Part shown: positions 42,429-52,753 of the stretch, piece by piece
Position numbering within the stretch: position 1 is the first letter of the stretch
Layout: each line of letters begins with the position of its first letter
Origin: Halorubrum salsamenti
GTDB taxonomy: Archaea; Halobacteriota; Halobacteria; Halobacteriales; Haloferacaceae
DNA length: 64,000 nucleotides
Direction: 5' to 3'
Assembly: GCF_007671685.1 (NCBI RefSeq)
Contig: NZ_VCNL01000002.1
Coordinates: 186,001-250,000, forward strand
Notes under the pieces: generated by a model
The model's input: only the letters and a program-made list of their open reading frames with translations
What the model was told of the DNA's origin: nothing
The model's database searches: none
Translations under genes and position numbers: made by a program

Positions 42429-43475
42429 ATGACGGAACGATCGCGGACGACAGACGACCGCTCTCAGGACACCACCGCCGACGGCTTCCGGCGACGGGAG
42501 TTCGTGGCGCTCGGCGCGGGCGCGACCGCGACGATGCTCGCGGGCTGTGCCGGCGACGGGGGGGTCACGCCGTCCGACGGCTCGGGTAGTTCCGACGGTT
42601 CGGACGGGTCGGACGGATCCGAGACGCTCACCGGCGACTTCCGACTTCTCATCAGCGACGCGCCGGCCGACATCGCCGACTTCGACCGGCTCGACGTCAC
42701 CCTCGACGAGGCCCGCGTCTTCGAGGCTCGGGATGAGGACGAGGAGGAGGAGGACGGCGAGGACGAAACGAGCGACGAAGAGGAAGACGACGGGTCCGAT
42801 CAGACCGGCAACGAGACCGAAGCGGACGACCCCGTGAACGGAACCGCGGACGAGGAGGACGACGCGGATGAGGATCCGGACGACGGGGAGGAAGACGAAA
42901 CCGACGACGGGGAGGGAGACGACGAGTCCGACCGCGGCTTCACCGTCGTCGACCTCGACGACGCGACGGTCGACCTCACGCAGGTGATCGAGGACGACGC
43001 GATCGCCGTGTTCGACGGCGAGATCCCGGCCGGGAGCTACGAGAAGATCGAGCTCTCCGTCACCGAGGTCGAGGGGATCGTCGACGGCGAGGAGGTCGAC
43101 GTGAAGCTGCCGAGCGAGAAGCTGCAGATCACGAACGGCTTCGAGGTCACCCCCGACGAACCGGTCAGCTTCGTCTTCGACATCAACGTCGTCAAACGGG
43201 GGAAGAACAACGGCTACATCCTCAAACCCGTTATCTCCGGGAGCGGGGTCGCCGGCCGTGACGTCGAGGTGAACGAGATCGACGAGGGCGAGGACGGAGA
43301 GGACGACGCAGCGGACGGCGACAGGAGCGACGACGGCGATGAGAGCGATGGTGACGACGCCGACGGCGAGGAGAGCGACGACGCCGACGACGGGTCGACG
43401 ACCGGCGGAAACGAGACCGACGGCGGGTCGAGCGACACCGAGAACGGAACGGCCCCGAACGAGACCGATAGCTGA
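42429..43475 (+). CDS. DUF4382 lipoprotein, Tat-exported
   Basis: A 348-residue lipoprotein. Its signal has an RRREFVALGAGATATMLAGC motif, a twin-arginine plus lipobox, so it should be lipid-anchored outside the membrane. The DUF4382 core is split: GDFRLLISDAPADIADFDRLDVTLDEARVF near residue 65 and FTVVDLDDATVDLTQVIEDDAIAVFDGEIPAGSYEKIELSVTEVEG later, with an Asp/Glu-rich insert of about 70 residues between. A second acidic tail ends the protein. It is extreme even for a haloarchaeon. Function unknown. Confidence 0.88.
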   Translation: MTERSRTTDDRSQDTTADGFRRREFVALGAGATATMLAGCAGDGGVTPSDGSGSSDGSDGSDGSETLTGDFRLLISDAPADIADFDRLDVTLDEARVFEARDEDEEEEDGEDETSDEEEDDGSDQTGNETEADDPVNGTADEEDDADEDPDDGEEDETDDGEGDDESDRGFTVVDLDDATVDLTQVIEDDAIAVFDGEIPAGSYEKIELSVTEVEGIVDGEEVDVKLPSEKLQITNGFEVTPDEPVSFVFDINVVKRGKNNGYILKPVISGSGVAGRDVEVNEIDEGEDGEDDAADGDRSDDGDESDGDDADGEESDDADDGSTTGGNETDGGSSDTENGTAPNETDS

Positions 43476-43599
43476 TCGAGTCCCGCTCCGGAACCGGCGC
43501 CGGGAACGCGGGCAAACCGGGAACGGGGTCGGGAGACGAGCGCGGCGCCGCGCATCGACCATGCGGTCGCTTTTTGTCGAGGCGGACCCGACAACGCGT

Positions 43600-43923
43600 A
43601 TGACCATCGACCCGGCGGAGATCGCCGATCTCATCGAGGACGGGATTCCGGACGCCGTCGCCCGAGTGACGACCCCGCGCGTCCACGACGACGAGGACGA
43701 GGACGCCCACTTCGCGGCGTGGGTCGTCTCGCCCGCCTTCGAAGGGGAGTCGCTCGTCGACCAGCACCAGCGCGTGTACGACGCCGTCGGCGACCACATG
43801 ACCCGGTCGGTCCACGCCTTAGAGATCAAGACGTACACGCCCGAGGACTACGCGGAACACGGGGACGGGACCCTCGACGACGAGCTCCGCGAGGCTGGGC
43901 TGTTCCCGGTCGACGAGGCGTAA
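43600..43923 (+). CDS. BolA-family protein
   Basis: A 107-residue protein of the BolA type (class II KH-like fold), linked in other organisms to Fe-S cluster trafficking with glutaredoxins. It shows the family helix IADLIEDGIPDAVARV, DAHFAAWVVSPAFEGESLVDQHQRVYDAVGDHM and HALEIKTYTPEDY. A TTTTTG box lies 29 nt upstream of the ATG. An acidic tail completes the protein. Confidence 0.85.
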   Translation: MTIDPAEIADLIEDGIPDAVARVTTPRVHDDEDEDAHFAAWVVSPAFEGESLVDQHQRVYDAVGDHMTRSVHALEIKTYTPEDYAEHGDGTLDDELREAGLFPVDEA

Positions 43924-43970
43924 CGGCCCGGCGCGAACCGCTCTCGCCAACCTCAGTACCCCCGCCCACC

Positions 43971-44426
43971 ATGCGATCCGCCCTCCGACGCGCCCTCCGC
44001 GGGATCCTCTCGGGAATCTCCGCGTTGGCGTTCGTCGCGCTGGGGGGCGCCCTCTACGCCCGCGCCGCGCCGCCGAGGGTCGTCGCCGGCCTCGCCGTCG
44101 TCGCGGTCGGGACGCTGCTGGCCGCCGGCGGTCGATCGGCGGTGCTCCGACTGCTCGGACGCGGGCCGACCCCGGACGGCGACGGGACCGCCGACGCTTC
44201 CGCGGACGACTCCGACTGGTGGCTCGCCCGCGTCGAGCCCGCGCTCGACGACTCCTGGAACCGCTGGTCCGAGGTCGTCCTGACGGTCGGGCTCGCGGCA
44301 GTCGGGGTCGGATCGTTCGCGCTGCTCGCAACCCACTCCGGCGAAGACCCGCCGCTCGGACTGCTCGTGACCGGGACGCTCGGGATCAACGGCGCGCTGA
44401 TGACGCTCGCGTTCGTGTTCGAGTGA
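43971..44426 (+). CDS. Small membrane protein, function unknown
   Basis: A 151-residue protein with a basic N-terminus (RSALRRALRG) and four hydrophobic helices in two pairs: ILSGISALAFVALGGALYARA, VVAGLAVVAVGTLLAAGG, VVLTVGLAAVGVGSFALLA and LLVTGTLGINGALMTLAFVF. A short acidic loop lies between the pairs. I do not recognise a family. It follows the BolA gene by 47 bp on the same strand. Confidence 0.72.
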   Translation: MRSALRRALRGILSGISALAFVALGGALYARAAPPRVVAGLAVVAVGTLLAAGGRSAVLRLLGRGPTPDGDGTADASADDSDWWLARVEPALDDSWNRWSEVVLTVGLAAVGVGSFALLATHSGEDPPLGLLVTGTLGINGALMTLAFVFE

Positions 44427-44517
44427 GGATCGCGCGTGAGCAAAATCGGCTTCCCGCGGGGCGGGAACCGTGACCGCTTCCAGTAGCTTTTACCCGGCCT
44501 CGCGGGAACGCGCACGT

Positions 44518-45927
44518 ATGAGTGAAGACTACCGCACGGAGGAGGACAGCCTCGGAGAGATGCAGGTGCCGACCGACGCTTACTGGGGCGCGCAGACCCA
44601 GCGCGCCGTCGAGAACTTCCCCATCTCGGGGATCCCGATGAGTCGCCGGTTCATCCGCGCGCTCGGCGTCGTCAAGAAGGCCGCCGCGCAGGCGAACCGC
44701 GACCTGGGCCTCATCGACGACGACACCGCCGACGCGATCGTCGCCGCCGCCGACGAGGTCATCGCCGGCGACCACGACGACCAGTTCCCGGTCGACGTGT
44801 TCCAGACCGGCTCCGGCACCTCCTCGAACATGAACGCCAACGAGGTCATCGCCAACCGCGCCGCCGAGATCGCCGGCGCGGAGATCGGCGACCGCGTCGT
44901 CCACCCGAACGACCACGTCAACTACGGCCAGTCGTCCAACGACGTGATCCCGACCGCGATGCACGTCGCCGCCCTCGAAGCGGTGGAGAAGGACCTCGTG
45001 CCCGCGCTCGAGACCCTCCACGCCGAACTCGAAGCCAAGGAGACCGAGTTCGACGGCGTCGTCAAGACCGGCCGGACGCACCTGCAGGACGCCACCCCGA
45101 TCCGGCTCGGACAGGAGTTCAGCGGCTACCGGACGCAGGTCGCGAAGGGCATCGAACGCGCCGAGAGCGTCCAGTCGAACCTCCGCGAGCTCGCGCTGGG
45201 CGGCACCGCGGTCGGCACGGGGCTCAACACCCACCCCGACTTCCCGGAGCTCGCCGCCGAGTACATCTCCGACGAGACGAACACCACGTTCCGCGAGGCA
45301 GACAACCACTTCGAGGCGCAGGCCGCCCACGACGCGATGGCCGAGGCGCACGGCGCGCTCCGCACGATCGCTGGGAGCATGAACAAGATGGCCAACGACC
45401 TACGCCTGCTCGCCTCCGGCCCGCGCAACGGGCTCGGCGAGGTCGAGCAGCCCGAGAACCAGCCCGGCTCGTCGATCATGCCCGGCAAGATCAACCCGGT
45501 CGTCGCCGAGTCGGTGAACCAGGTCCACAAGCAGGTCGTCGGCAACGACGCCGCGATCTCCGCCGGCGCCGCACGCGGCGAGATCGACCTGAATCTTTAT
45601 AAACCCGTCATCGCGCACAACTTCCTCGAGTCCGCCGAGCTGCTCTCGAACGCCGCGGCGACGTTCGGCGAGCGCTTCGTCGCGAAGCTGGAGGCCAACG
45701 AGGAGCACTGCGAGACGCGCGTCGAGCAGTCGATGGCGCTGGCGACCGCGCTGAACCCCGCGATCGGCTACGACAAGGCGTCGAAGGTCGCGAAGACGGC
45801 TCTCAAAGAGGACAAGAGCGTCCGCGAGGCCGCCGTCGAGGCCGGCTACCTCACCGAGGAGGAGGCCGACGACGTGCTCGACCCCGAGGCGATGACCCAC
45901 CGCGTCATCCTCGGCGACGACGACTGA
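44518..45927 (+). CDS. fumC: Class II fumarate hydratase
   Basis: The TCA-cycle enzyme that hydrates fumarate to malate. The 469-residue protein opens with EEDSLGEMQVPTDAYWGAQTQRAVENFPISG and has TGSGTSSNMNANEVIANRA, HVNYGQSSNDVIPTAMH and the superfamily signature GSSIMPGKINPV. Length is right for the homotetrameric class II enzyme. CTTTTAC lies about 30 nt upstream of the ATG. sucC and sucD, two more TCA genes, lie 0.7 kb downstream. Confidence 0.97.
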   Translation: MSEDYRTEEDSLGEMQVPTDAYWGAQTQRAVENFPISGIPMSRRFIRALGVVKKAAAQANRDLGLIDDDTADAIVAAADEVIAGDHDDQFPVDVFQTGSGTSSNMNANEVIANRAAEIAGAEIGDRVVHPNDHVNYGQSSNDVIPTAMHVAALEAVEKDLVPALETLHAELEAKETEFDGVVKTGRTHLQDATPIRLGQEFSGYRTQVAKGIERAESVQSNLRELALGGTAVGTGLNTHPDFPELAAEYISDETNTTFREADNHFEAQAAHDAMAEAHGALRTIAGSMNKMANDLRLLASGPRNGLGEVEQPENQPGSSIMPGKINPVVAESVNQVHKQVVGNDAAISAGAARGEIDLNLYKPVIAHNFLESAELLSNAAATFGERFVAKLEANEEHCETRVEQSMALATALNPAIGYDKASKVAKTALKEDKSVREAAVEAGYLTEEEADDVLDPEAMTHRVILGDDD

Positions 45928-46011
45928 CCGCCGGCGAGGGGGAGACGGCGAGAGGGGACCAGCGACCGAGGTCGGCAGAACACTTTTTGTGAGAGCGAGT
46001 GAGTGCCACAC

Positions 46012-46518
46012 ATGGCTGAGAGTGACTTGCAAGCCGATCAGGAACCGCTGAAGAGAGAGTACGAGGAGAACCCCGAGGCGGCCCAGATCACGCTGTCGGC
46101 GACCGGGGAAGAGCAGGGCGACGCTCGGTCGTGTAGCGTGGACATCGGTCGGGCGATCTACGAGGCGGAGTTACACGAGGGCGCCGGCGGCCCCGGCGGG
46201 GGCGCCTGCTCGGGCGACCTCCTGTTGGGCGCGCTGGCCGCCTGCTCCCAGTTGACCGCGCAGGCCGTCGCCGAGAGCTTCGGCGTCGACGCCGACATCA
46301 GCGTCGACGCCAGCGGCGACCTCGATCTCCGCGGGACGATGGGCGTCGACGACGAGGCTCCGGTCGGGTTCGAGGACCTCCGACTCGACGTCACCGTCGA
46401 CGGCGACGTCGACGAGGACACCCGATCGGCGCTTCGGAAGTACACCGAGAAGTACTGCGTCGTCTACCAGACGCTGGCGGATCCCCCGGAGGTCGAGACG
46501 AACTGGACGTTCGAGTGA
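46012..46518 (+). CDS. OsmC-family protein
   Basis: A 168-residue protein of the OsmC/Ohr family of thiol peroxidases. It carries the two cysteine motifs GACSGDLLLGALAACSQ on a central helix and TEKYCVVYQTL at the end; the AACSQ cysteine is the usual reactive one. It likely removes organic hydroperoxides, though the exact subfamily is uncertain. TTTTTG is 28 nt before the ATG. The neighbouring genes are TCA-cycle genes. Confidence 0.88.
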   Translation: MAESDLQADQEPLKREYEENPEAAQITLSATGEEQGDARSCSVDIGRAIYEAELHEGAGGPGGGACSGDLLLGALAACSQLTAQAVAESFGVDADISVDASGDLDLRGTMGVDDEAPVGFEDLRLDVTVDGDVDEDTRSALRKYTEKYCVVYQTLADPPEVETNWTFE

Positions 46519-46621
46519 GTGGACGTGCCCCGCGATCGGCGGCGTCCGGCGCGCGACGCCAGTCAGCCGCGCGAGCCGAATCGGCACAATTTAAGCCGGA
46601 GTCTCCCGGCCTTTGAAACGG

Positions 46622-47767
46622 ATGAAACTACACGAACATCAAGCGAAGACTATCTTCGCCGACGCCGGGATCCCCGTACCGGACTCCCGGCTCGCGACGA
46701 CCGTCGACGAGGCGCTCGACGCGGTCGACGAGATCGGCTACCCGGCCGCGATCAAAGCGCAGGTCCACGTGGGGGGGCGCGGCAAGGCCGGCGGGATCAA
46801 GATCGCGACCGACCGCGAGGAGGCCGAGCAGTACGCCGAGGAGATCCTCGGAATGGATCTCAAGGGATATACCGTCGACTCGGTCCTCGTCGAGGCCGGC
46901 GTCGACTTCGTCGACGAGCTGTACGTCGGCGTCACGATGGACCGCGGCGAGGGCAAACCGGTCCTGATGGTCTCGACCGAGGGCGGCGTGGACATCGAGG
47001 AGGTCGCCGAGGAGAACCCAGACGCGATCGCGCGCGAGCACGTCGACCCCGCGTTCGGGCTCCACCCGTATCAGGCCCGTAAGGTCGTCTACGAGGCCGG
47101 GGTCGACGCCGACGTGGCGCTCGACGTGGCCTCGATCCTCTCGACGCTGTACGACCTGTACGAGGACAGCGACGCCTCGGAGATCGAGGTCAACCCCGTC
47201 ATGATCACGGGCGACCGCGACGTGATCGCCGCGGACGCCGTGATGAACATCGACGAGGACGCGCTGTTCCGCCAGCCCGACCTCGCGGACCTCGCGGAGG
47301 AGTCCTACGAGGACGACCTCGAACGGAAGGCCGGCGAGTACGGCTTCGACTACGTCCGCCTGTCGGGCAACGTCGGTATCATCGGCAACGGCGCCGGGCT
47401 CGTGATGACGACGCTCGATCTGGTCGACTACTACGGCGGCGCGCCCGCCAACTTCCTCGACATCGGCGGCGGCGCGAAGGCCGAGCGCGTCACGCAGGCG
47501 CTCGACATGGTCTTCTCCGACGAGAACGTCGACGCGGTCGTGTTCAACATCTTCGGCGGGATCACCCGCGGCGACGAGGTCGCCAAGGGGATCAACGAGG
47601 CCTTAGAGCAGTTCGACGAGATCCCCAAGAAGGTGGTCGTCCGGCTCGCCGGCACGAACGCCGAGGAGGGGATGGAGATCCTGAACACGGACCTCGTTGA
47701 AGTCGAGAAGACGCTGGAGGACGCGGTCCAGCGCGCGGTGAAGAACGCCGAGGAGGTGACCCAATGA
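46622..47767 (+). CDS. sucC: Succinyl-CoA synthetase, beta subunit
   Basis: The ATP-grasp subunit of ADP- or GDP-forming succinyl-CoA ligase, 381 residues. It begins [22 protein letters not shown] and has [18 protein letters not shown] for nucleotide binding, IEVNPVMIT, and [23 protein letters not shown] in the second domain. The ATG at 46622 is preferred over an in-frame TTG 9 nt upstream. A TTTAAG box lies about 30 nt before it. It overlaps sucD by 4 bp. Confidence 0.97.
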   Translation: MKLHEHQAKTIFADAGIPVPDSRLATTVDEALDAVDEIGYPAAIKAQVHVGGRGKAGGIKIATDREEAEQYAEEILGMDLKGYTVDSVLVEAGVDFVDELYVGVTMDRGEGKPVLMVSTEGGVDIEEVAEENPDAIAREHVDPAFGLHPYQARKVVYEAGVDADVALDVASILSTLYDLYEDSDASEIEVNPVMITGDRDVIAADAVMNIDEDALFRQPDLADLAEESYEDDLERKAGEYGFDYVRLSGNVGIIGNGAGLVMTTLDLVDYYGGAPANFLDIGGGAKAERVTQALDMVFSDENVDAVVFNIFGGITRGDEVAKGINEALEQFDEIPKKVVVRLAGTNAEEGMEILNTDLVEVEKTLEDAVQRAVKNAEEVTQ

Positions 47768-48633
47768 GCATTTTCGTCGACGACGACACCAGAGTGGTTG
47801 TGCAGGGTATCACCGGCGGGGAAGGGAAGTTCCACGCCGGCCAGATGATCGAGTACGGCACCAACGTCGTCGCCGGCGCGGTGCCCGGCAAGGGCGGTCA
47901 GGAGGTCGACGGCGTCCCGGTCTACGACACCGTCGACGAGGCCGTCGAGGAGGAGAACGCGGACGCCTCCGTCATCTTCGTGCCGCCGGCGTTCGCCGCC
48001 GACGCGGTCTTCGAGTCGCTCGACACGGACCTCGATCTGGCGGTCGCGATCACCGAGGGGATCCCGACCCAGGACATGGCGAAGGTGAACAAGCGCCTGA
48101 GCGAGACCGACACCCGCCTCATCGGCCCGAACTGCCCGGGCATCATCACCCCCGGCGAGGCGAAGCTCGGCATCCTCCCCGGAAACATCTTCTCCGACGG
48201 GAACGTCGGGCTCGTCTCCCGCTCCGGGACCCTGACGTACCAGGTCGTCGACAACCTCACCGAGCGCGGGCTCGGCCAGTCGACCGCCATCGGCATCGGC
48301 GGCGACCCGATCATCGGCACCTCCTTCATCGACGCCCTCGAGGCGTTCGAGGCCGACCCCGACACCGACGCGGTCGTGATGTGCGGCGAGATCGGCGGCG
48401 AGGACGAGGAGCAGGCCGCCCGGTTCATCGGCGAGCACATGGACACGCCGGTCGCCGGCTTCATCGCCGGCCGCACCGCGCCGCCGGGCAAGCGCATGGG
48501 CCACGCCGGCGCCATCGTCTCCGGCTCCGGCACGGGCACCGCGCAGTCGAAGATCGACGCGCTCAACGACGCGGGCGTCCCCGTCGGCGACACCCCCGAG
48601 GAGGTCGCCGACCACGTCGAGGAGTTCCTGTAG
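47764..48633 (+). CDS. sucD: Succinyl-CoA synthetase, alpha subunit
   Basis: The CoA-binding, phosphohistidine-carrying subunit, 289 residues. The CoA loop is [40 protein letters not shown] is the family signature, and the active-site histidine is in [10 protein letters not shown]. It overlaps sucC by 4 bp, so the two are translated together. A pair of TTTT runs at about 48680-48697 follows, which may end the transcript. Confidence 0.97.
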   Translation: MSIFVDDDTRVVVQGITGGEGKFHAGQMIEYGTNVVAGAVPGKGGQEVDGVPVYDTVDEAVEEENADASVIFVPPAFAADAVFESLDTDLDLAVAITEGIPTQDMAKVNKRLSETDTRLIGPNCPGIITPGEAKLGILPGNIFSDGNVGLVSRSGTLTYQVVDNLTERGLGQSTAIGIGGDPIIGTSFIDALEAFEADPDTDAVVMCGEIGGEDEEQAARFIGEHMDTPVAGFIAGRTAPPGKRMGHAGAIVSGSGTGTAQSKIDALNDAGVPVGDTPEEVADHVEEFL

Positions 48634-48760
48634 GTCGGTTGCGAGGGGCGCAGTAACGGGCAACCGCTCCGTCGCGCCCGTTTTCGCTCCATTTTCGCAC
48701 CGTTCTCAGATTCGGTTATCGGAGCGAAAGCTAAAATTACCCGTAGGGTGAGGTGTGCCC

Positions 48761-51322
48761 ATGGATACCGATCCCACGGACGGCCGGAGCCGATCGGAGG
48801 CCGACGCCTTCCGGGGATCTGAGCCGGCCGGCGGCGGGCCGCGGCGGGTGCTCCTCGTCGACGACGAGCCGGGCGCCGCCGACCTCGCGGCCACGCACGT
48901 CGAACGGCTGGTCGACGGGGTGGAGACGGTGACGCGAACCTCGCCGGCTGACGCGACCGCGGTCGTCCGCGAACAGCGGGTTGACTGCGTCGTCAGCGAC
49001 TACAACATGCCCGGCACCGACGGGCTCGAACTCCTCGAAGCGGTCCGGTCGATCGACCCGGGGCTCCCGTTCGTGCTGTTCACCGGGCGGGGGAGCGAGG
49101 AGATCGCGAGCGAGGCGATCTCGGCGGGCGTCACCGACTACCTCCAGAAGGGGATCGGCCGCGACCGGTACGAGATGCTCGCGAACAGCGTCGAGAACGC
49201 CCTCGATCGCCGGCGAGCCGAGCGCGACCTCCGGGAGGTGAACGCGAAGGTCACCGCGATCCACGAGTTCGCGACCGAGGTGTCCGGGGCCGAGAGCGCG
49301 GGCGAGGTGTTCGAGCGCGTCGTCGACGCCGCCGAGGAGATTCTGTCGTTCGACCGCTGCGTCACCGCGCGCCGCCGGGGCGACCGGCTCGTTCCCGAGG
49401 CGCGGTCGGAGAACGTCAGCGAGGACGAGGTGCGGACGTTCGACCTCGGCGAGGGCGTCGTCGGGACCACCGTCGCCGACGAGCGGACCATCGTCGTCGA
49501 CAATCTCAGCGTCGACCCGGCGGACCCGAACGAGCTAGAGGACCCGAAGAGTCCGGGGCGGTCGAAACCGGAGACGGCCGACCGCAGCGCGGGCTCCGAC
49601 GCCGAAATCGGGGGCGACGGGGGCGGCTCGGCCGACGCGGAGGAGCTGGCCGATCCGGTGGCCGACGACATCCGCTCGGCGATCAGCGTCCCGATCGGCC
49701 CGTACGGATCGTTTCAGGCGGTCTCCGACGGGTACGCGGCGTTCGACGACGGCGACGTGGAGTTCGCCGAACTGCTGGCCGCCCACGCCGCCGACGCGCT
49801 CGAACAGCTCGAGACGGAGAACGCGCTCAGGGCCGAGCGCGACAGGCTCTCCGCGCTGTTCGAGGACCTCCCGCTACCCGTCGTCAGAACCGCGTCCGCG
49901 GAGGGGGGAGAGCGGCGGCTCGACGCCACGAACGAGGCGTTCGAGGAGACGTTCGGGTTCTCCGAGGCGGAGCACGGCTACCGAGAGATCCACGACGAGA
50001 TCACCGTCGAGGGCAGCGACCTCGTCGACGCGGACACGGTCCTCGAAGACGGCGAACCGGTCCGACAGGAGGTTCGCCGGCAGACCACGGACGGGATCCG
50101 CGATTTCATCCTCAACGTGATCCCGGTCGAGCGGCCGGACGAGACGATCGTCTACAACGTCTACGCCGACATCGGCGAACAGAAGCGGGTCGAGCGCACC
50201 CTCCGACGGCTCCACGAGACGACTCGCGAGATGTTCCGCGGCGGGGACCGCAAGGAGATCGCGGCGCTGGCGGCGCGGGCCGCGGTCGACATCCTGGAGT
50301 TCCCGAGCAGCGGCGTCCGGCTGTACGACCCCGACGCGGAGGCGCTGCTGCCGACGGCGATCAGCGAGGAAGCGACGGACGCGCTCGGAGAGCGGCCCGC
50401 GTTCGGCCCTGGCGACGGTCGCCTCTGGGAGGCGTTCGAGACCGGCGAGCCGATCGTCGTCGACGACCTCGGCGCGGTCGCCACCGCCATCGGCTACGGC
50501 GACCTCCGGAGCCTGCTCGTCGTCCCGCTCGGCGACCACGGCGTGATGCCGCTCGGCTCTCAGGAGCCGGACTTTTTCGACGACACCGCGATTCAGTTGG
50601 CGCGGGTGCTCGGCGCGAACGTCACCGTCGCGCTCGATCACGCCCAGCGCACGGCCCAGCTCCGCGACCGCGACGCGGAGTTACAGCGGGAGATCGACCG
50701 CTTGGAGAAGTTCGCCGGCCTCGTCTCTCACGACCTCCGGAATCCGCTCAACGTCGCGGCCGGCCGGCTCGAACTCGCACGGGCGAGCGTCGACGACGGC
50801 GACGCCCTCGACGAGCTCGATCGGATCGCGGACGCCCACGACCGAATGGAGGAGCTCATCGACGACCTGCTCGCGTTAGCGCGTCAGGGACGGACGGTCG
50901 ACGAGCTGGAGTCCGTCTCTCTCGCCGACGCGGCCGCGCGGGCGTGGCGGACCGTCGACACCGAGGACGTGACGCTGGATCTCCCCGAGAGGTCGCTCGC
51001 GGTCGACGCCGACCCGGAACGGCTGCGCACCCTGCTTGAAAACCTGTTCATCAATAGCGTGGAACACGCGACCGACTCGGCCCCCGACGCCGACGACACC
51101 ACGGTCACCGTCGGCGCGCTCCCGGACGGCTTCCGCGTCGCGGACGACGGCGTCGGCTTCGATATCGACCCCGACGAGGCGATCGAGTACGGGACGTCGA
51201 GCGACCCGCGCGGGACGGGTTTCGGGCTCGCGATCGTCCGCGAGATCGCGGCTGCCCACGGCTGGGCGTTCGACGCGGTCGACGCGGACGGTGCGCGGTT
51301 CGAGTTCCGAACCGACGGCTGA
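48761..51322 (+). CDS. Soluble hybrid sensor histidine kinase (REC-GAF-PAS-GAF-HisKA-HATPase)
   Basis: An 853-residue signalling protein with no membrane helix. A receiver domain (about 30-150) has the phospho-acceptor Asp80 in CVVSDYNMPG and lysine in YLQKG. A GAF domain with an acidic insert follows (165-350), a PAS domain (360-480), a second GAF (490-625), then HisKA with His657 in LVSHDLRNPLNVAAG and the ATPase with LLENLFINSVEHA, VADDGVGFDID and GTGFGLAIVREIAAAHG. The N-terminal receiver, ahead of the kinase, is a typical haloarchaeal layout. Input is unknown. The ATG at 48761 follows a GAGGTG ribosome site. Confidence 0.93.
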   Translation: MDTDPTDGRSRSEADAFRGSEPAGGGPRRVLLVDDEPGAADLAATHVERLVDGVETVTRTSPADATAVVREQRVDCVVSDYNMPGTDGLELLEAVRSIDPGLPFVLFTGRGSEEIASEAISAGVTDYLQKGIGRDRYEMLANSVENALDRRRAERDLREVNAKVTAIHEFATEVSGAESAGEVFERVVDAAEEILSFDRCVTARRRGDRLVPEARSENVSEDEVRTFDLGEGVVGTTVADERTIVVDNLSVDPADPNELEDPKSPGRSKPETADRSAGSDAEIGGDGGGSADAEELADPVADDIRSAISVPIGPYGSFQAVSDGYAAFDDGDVEFAELLAAHAADALEQLETENALRAERDRLSALFEDLPLPVVRTASAEGGERRLDATNEAFEETFGFSEAEHGYREIHDEITVEGSDLVDADTVLEDGEPVRQEVRRQTTDGIRDFILNVIPVERPDETIVYNVYADIGEQKRVERTLRRLHETTREMFRGGDRKEIAALAARAAVDILEFPSSGVRLYDPDAEALLPTAISEEATDALGERPAFGPGDGRLWEAFETGEPIVVDDLGAVATAIGYGDLRSLLVVPLGDHGVMPLGSQEPDFFDDTAIQLARVLGANVTVALDHAQRTAQLRDRDAELQREIDRLEKFAGLVSHDLRNPLNVAAGRLELARASVDDGDALDELDRIADAHDRMEELIDDLLALARQGRTVDELESVSLADAAARAWRTVDTEDVTLDLPERSLAVDADPERLRTLLENLFINSVEHATDSAPDADDTTVTVGALPDGFRVADDGVGFDIDPDEAIEYGTSSDPRGTGFGLAIVREIAAAHGWAFDAVDADGARFEFRTDG

Positions 51323-51432
51323 GAGGGCGCGGGCGCTGTGGCGCCGAAAGGATATATAAAACGGTCGTGGACGTGCGGGGTCGGCGCACACCCGGGCCAC
51401 GGTTATGCCCGACTCGACCGTTCGTATTGGGT

Positions 51433-51750
51433 ATGGACGAAAGCACCCGCGAGCTTCTCGAGCCGCTCCCGCCGAGCGCCAAACTGGTCTACTACGTCCT
51501 CGACGAGGAGGGCCGGTTCGACCAGACCGGGCTCGCCGAGGAGACGCGCCTCTCGACCCGAACCGTCAGGTTCGCGGTCGAGAAGCTCACCGAGGTCGGA
51601 CTCGTCGAGGAGGGGCTCTGCCCCAAGGACGCTCGTCGATCCGTCTACGCGCCCGTCCCCGAGTCGGAGCGGTCGACCGGGTCCGAGCCCGAGGCCGCCT
51701 CCGATCCCGACGCGGAGGCGCCGACGGCGACCGCGGTCGCCGAGGACTGA
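51433..51750 (+). CDS. MarR-like winged-helix protein
   Basis: A 105-residue protein. Residues 15-70 are a winged helix: PPSAKLVYYVLDEEGRFDQTGLAEETRLSTRTVRFAVEKLTEVGLVEEGLCPKDARRSVYAPV. A disordered acidic tail of 35 residues follows. It resembles helix-turn-helix proteins common in haloarchaea and probably regulates transcription. A TATA box (atatataaa, about 51351) lies 75 nt upstream, so a short leader is possible. Its targets are unknown; the adjacent kinase is one candidate partner. Confidence 0.82.
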   Translation: MDESTRELLEPLPPSAKLVYYVLDEEGRFDQTGLAEETRLSTRTVRFAVEKLTEVGLVEEGLCPKDARRSVYAPVPESERSTGSEPEAASDPDAEAPTATAVAED

Positions 51751-51911
51751 AGCGCGCGGGCGATAGCAAACCGGAGCGCGATGAAGCCGCCGTCGAGGGG
51801 CGGTTCGATCCGATCGACTCTCGCTCGGGCGCCGAGTAACGCCCCGCGCCCCCGTGCGAGTCCGTCACCCCCCGGGGAGCGACGACGTGCCGGGAGGTTT
51901 CGAGCGGCGGA

Positions 51912-51919
51912 CATATTTA
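51912..51919 (+). promoter_or_regulatory. TATA box of deoC
   Basis: catatttat lies about 28 nt upstream of the ATG at 51944, right for a leaderless transcript. Confidence 0.6.
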
Positions 51920-51943
51920 TCCTCTCGAACACCATGGGAAGAT

Positions 51944-52615
51944 ATGTCATTGGAGGAGACACTCCGAGACGACCCCGAGCGGGTCGCGTCGATAATCGAC
52001 CACACGAACGTCGACCCCACCGCGACCGAAGCGGCGATCCGGACCCTCTGCGAAGAGGTCCGCGAATACGGCTTCTGCTCGGCCGTCGTCGTTCCGTACC
52101 ACGCGGCGCTCGCGAGCGAACTACTCGACGGGGAAGCGAACGTCGTCGCGGTGATCGGGTTTCCCTACGGAATACAGAACTCGGCGGCTAAACGGAGCGA
52201 AGTCGAAGCGCTCCGCGAGCACGTCGACGAGTTCGACATGGTGATGAACAGAACCGCGTTCGCGAACGGCGATCGCGACGCCGTCGTCGACGACGTCAAA
52301 GCGGTCAGAGACGCGGTCGGAGAGAAGACGCTGAAATGCATCATCGAGTCGCCCGCCCTGACGCCCCCGGAGATACGGCGGGCCGCCGAACTCGTCGAAG
52401 AGGGCGGTGCCGACTTCGTCAAGACCGCCGTCGGATACGACGGGCCGACGGACACCGAGGAGATTACGGCGATCCGAGACGCGATCGGTTCGGACACCCA
52501 AATCAAGGCGTCGGGCGGGATCTCCACATTCGGCGAGGCGCTCGAGATGGTGACTGCGGGGGCGACCCGGATCGGCGCCTCTTCGGGAGTGGAGATCTAC
52601 GAAACGACATCGTAA
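51944..52615 (+). CDS. deoC: Deoxyribose-phosphate aldolase
   Basis: It splits deoxyribose-5-phosphate to glyceraldehyde-3-phosphate and acetaldehyde in nucleoside breakdown. The 223-residue TIM-barrel protein has IDHTNVDPTATEAAI, AVIGFPYG, LKCIIESPAL, the Schiff-base lysine in ADFVKTAVGYDG and IKASGGISTFGEAL. Its codon use is slightly less GC-rich than neighbours, which could be chance or transfer. No other nucleoside gene adjoins it. Confidence 0.95.
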   Translation: MSLEETLRDDPERVASIIDHTNVDPTATEAAIRTLCEEVREYGFCSAVVVPYHAALASELLDGEANVVAVIGFPYGIQNSAAKRSEVEALREHVDEFDMVMNRTAFANGDRDAVVDDVKAVRDAVGEKTLKCIIESPALTPPEIRRAAELVEEGGADFVKTAVGYDGPTDTEEITAIRDAIGSDTQIKASGGISTFGEALEMVTAGATRIGASSGVEIYETTS

Positions 52616-52753
52616 CACCGCGGTCGCCGGTTCGGCGGCCTCACCGGGGCCGGCCGCGGTCGGACACCAAACGGCGAACGCGGGCCGTGGTTCGTTTCCA
52701 GCCGATGAGAACGTTCAGTGCTATTGACATCCCCTCGGTGAGTACCCTCACTC

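Noticed and set aside
40944..43838. Minus-strand open frame of 964 residues
   Set aside because: It lies wholly antisense to the amidohydrolase and DUF4382 genes, which have clear motifs, and has no domain of its own.
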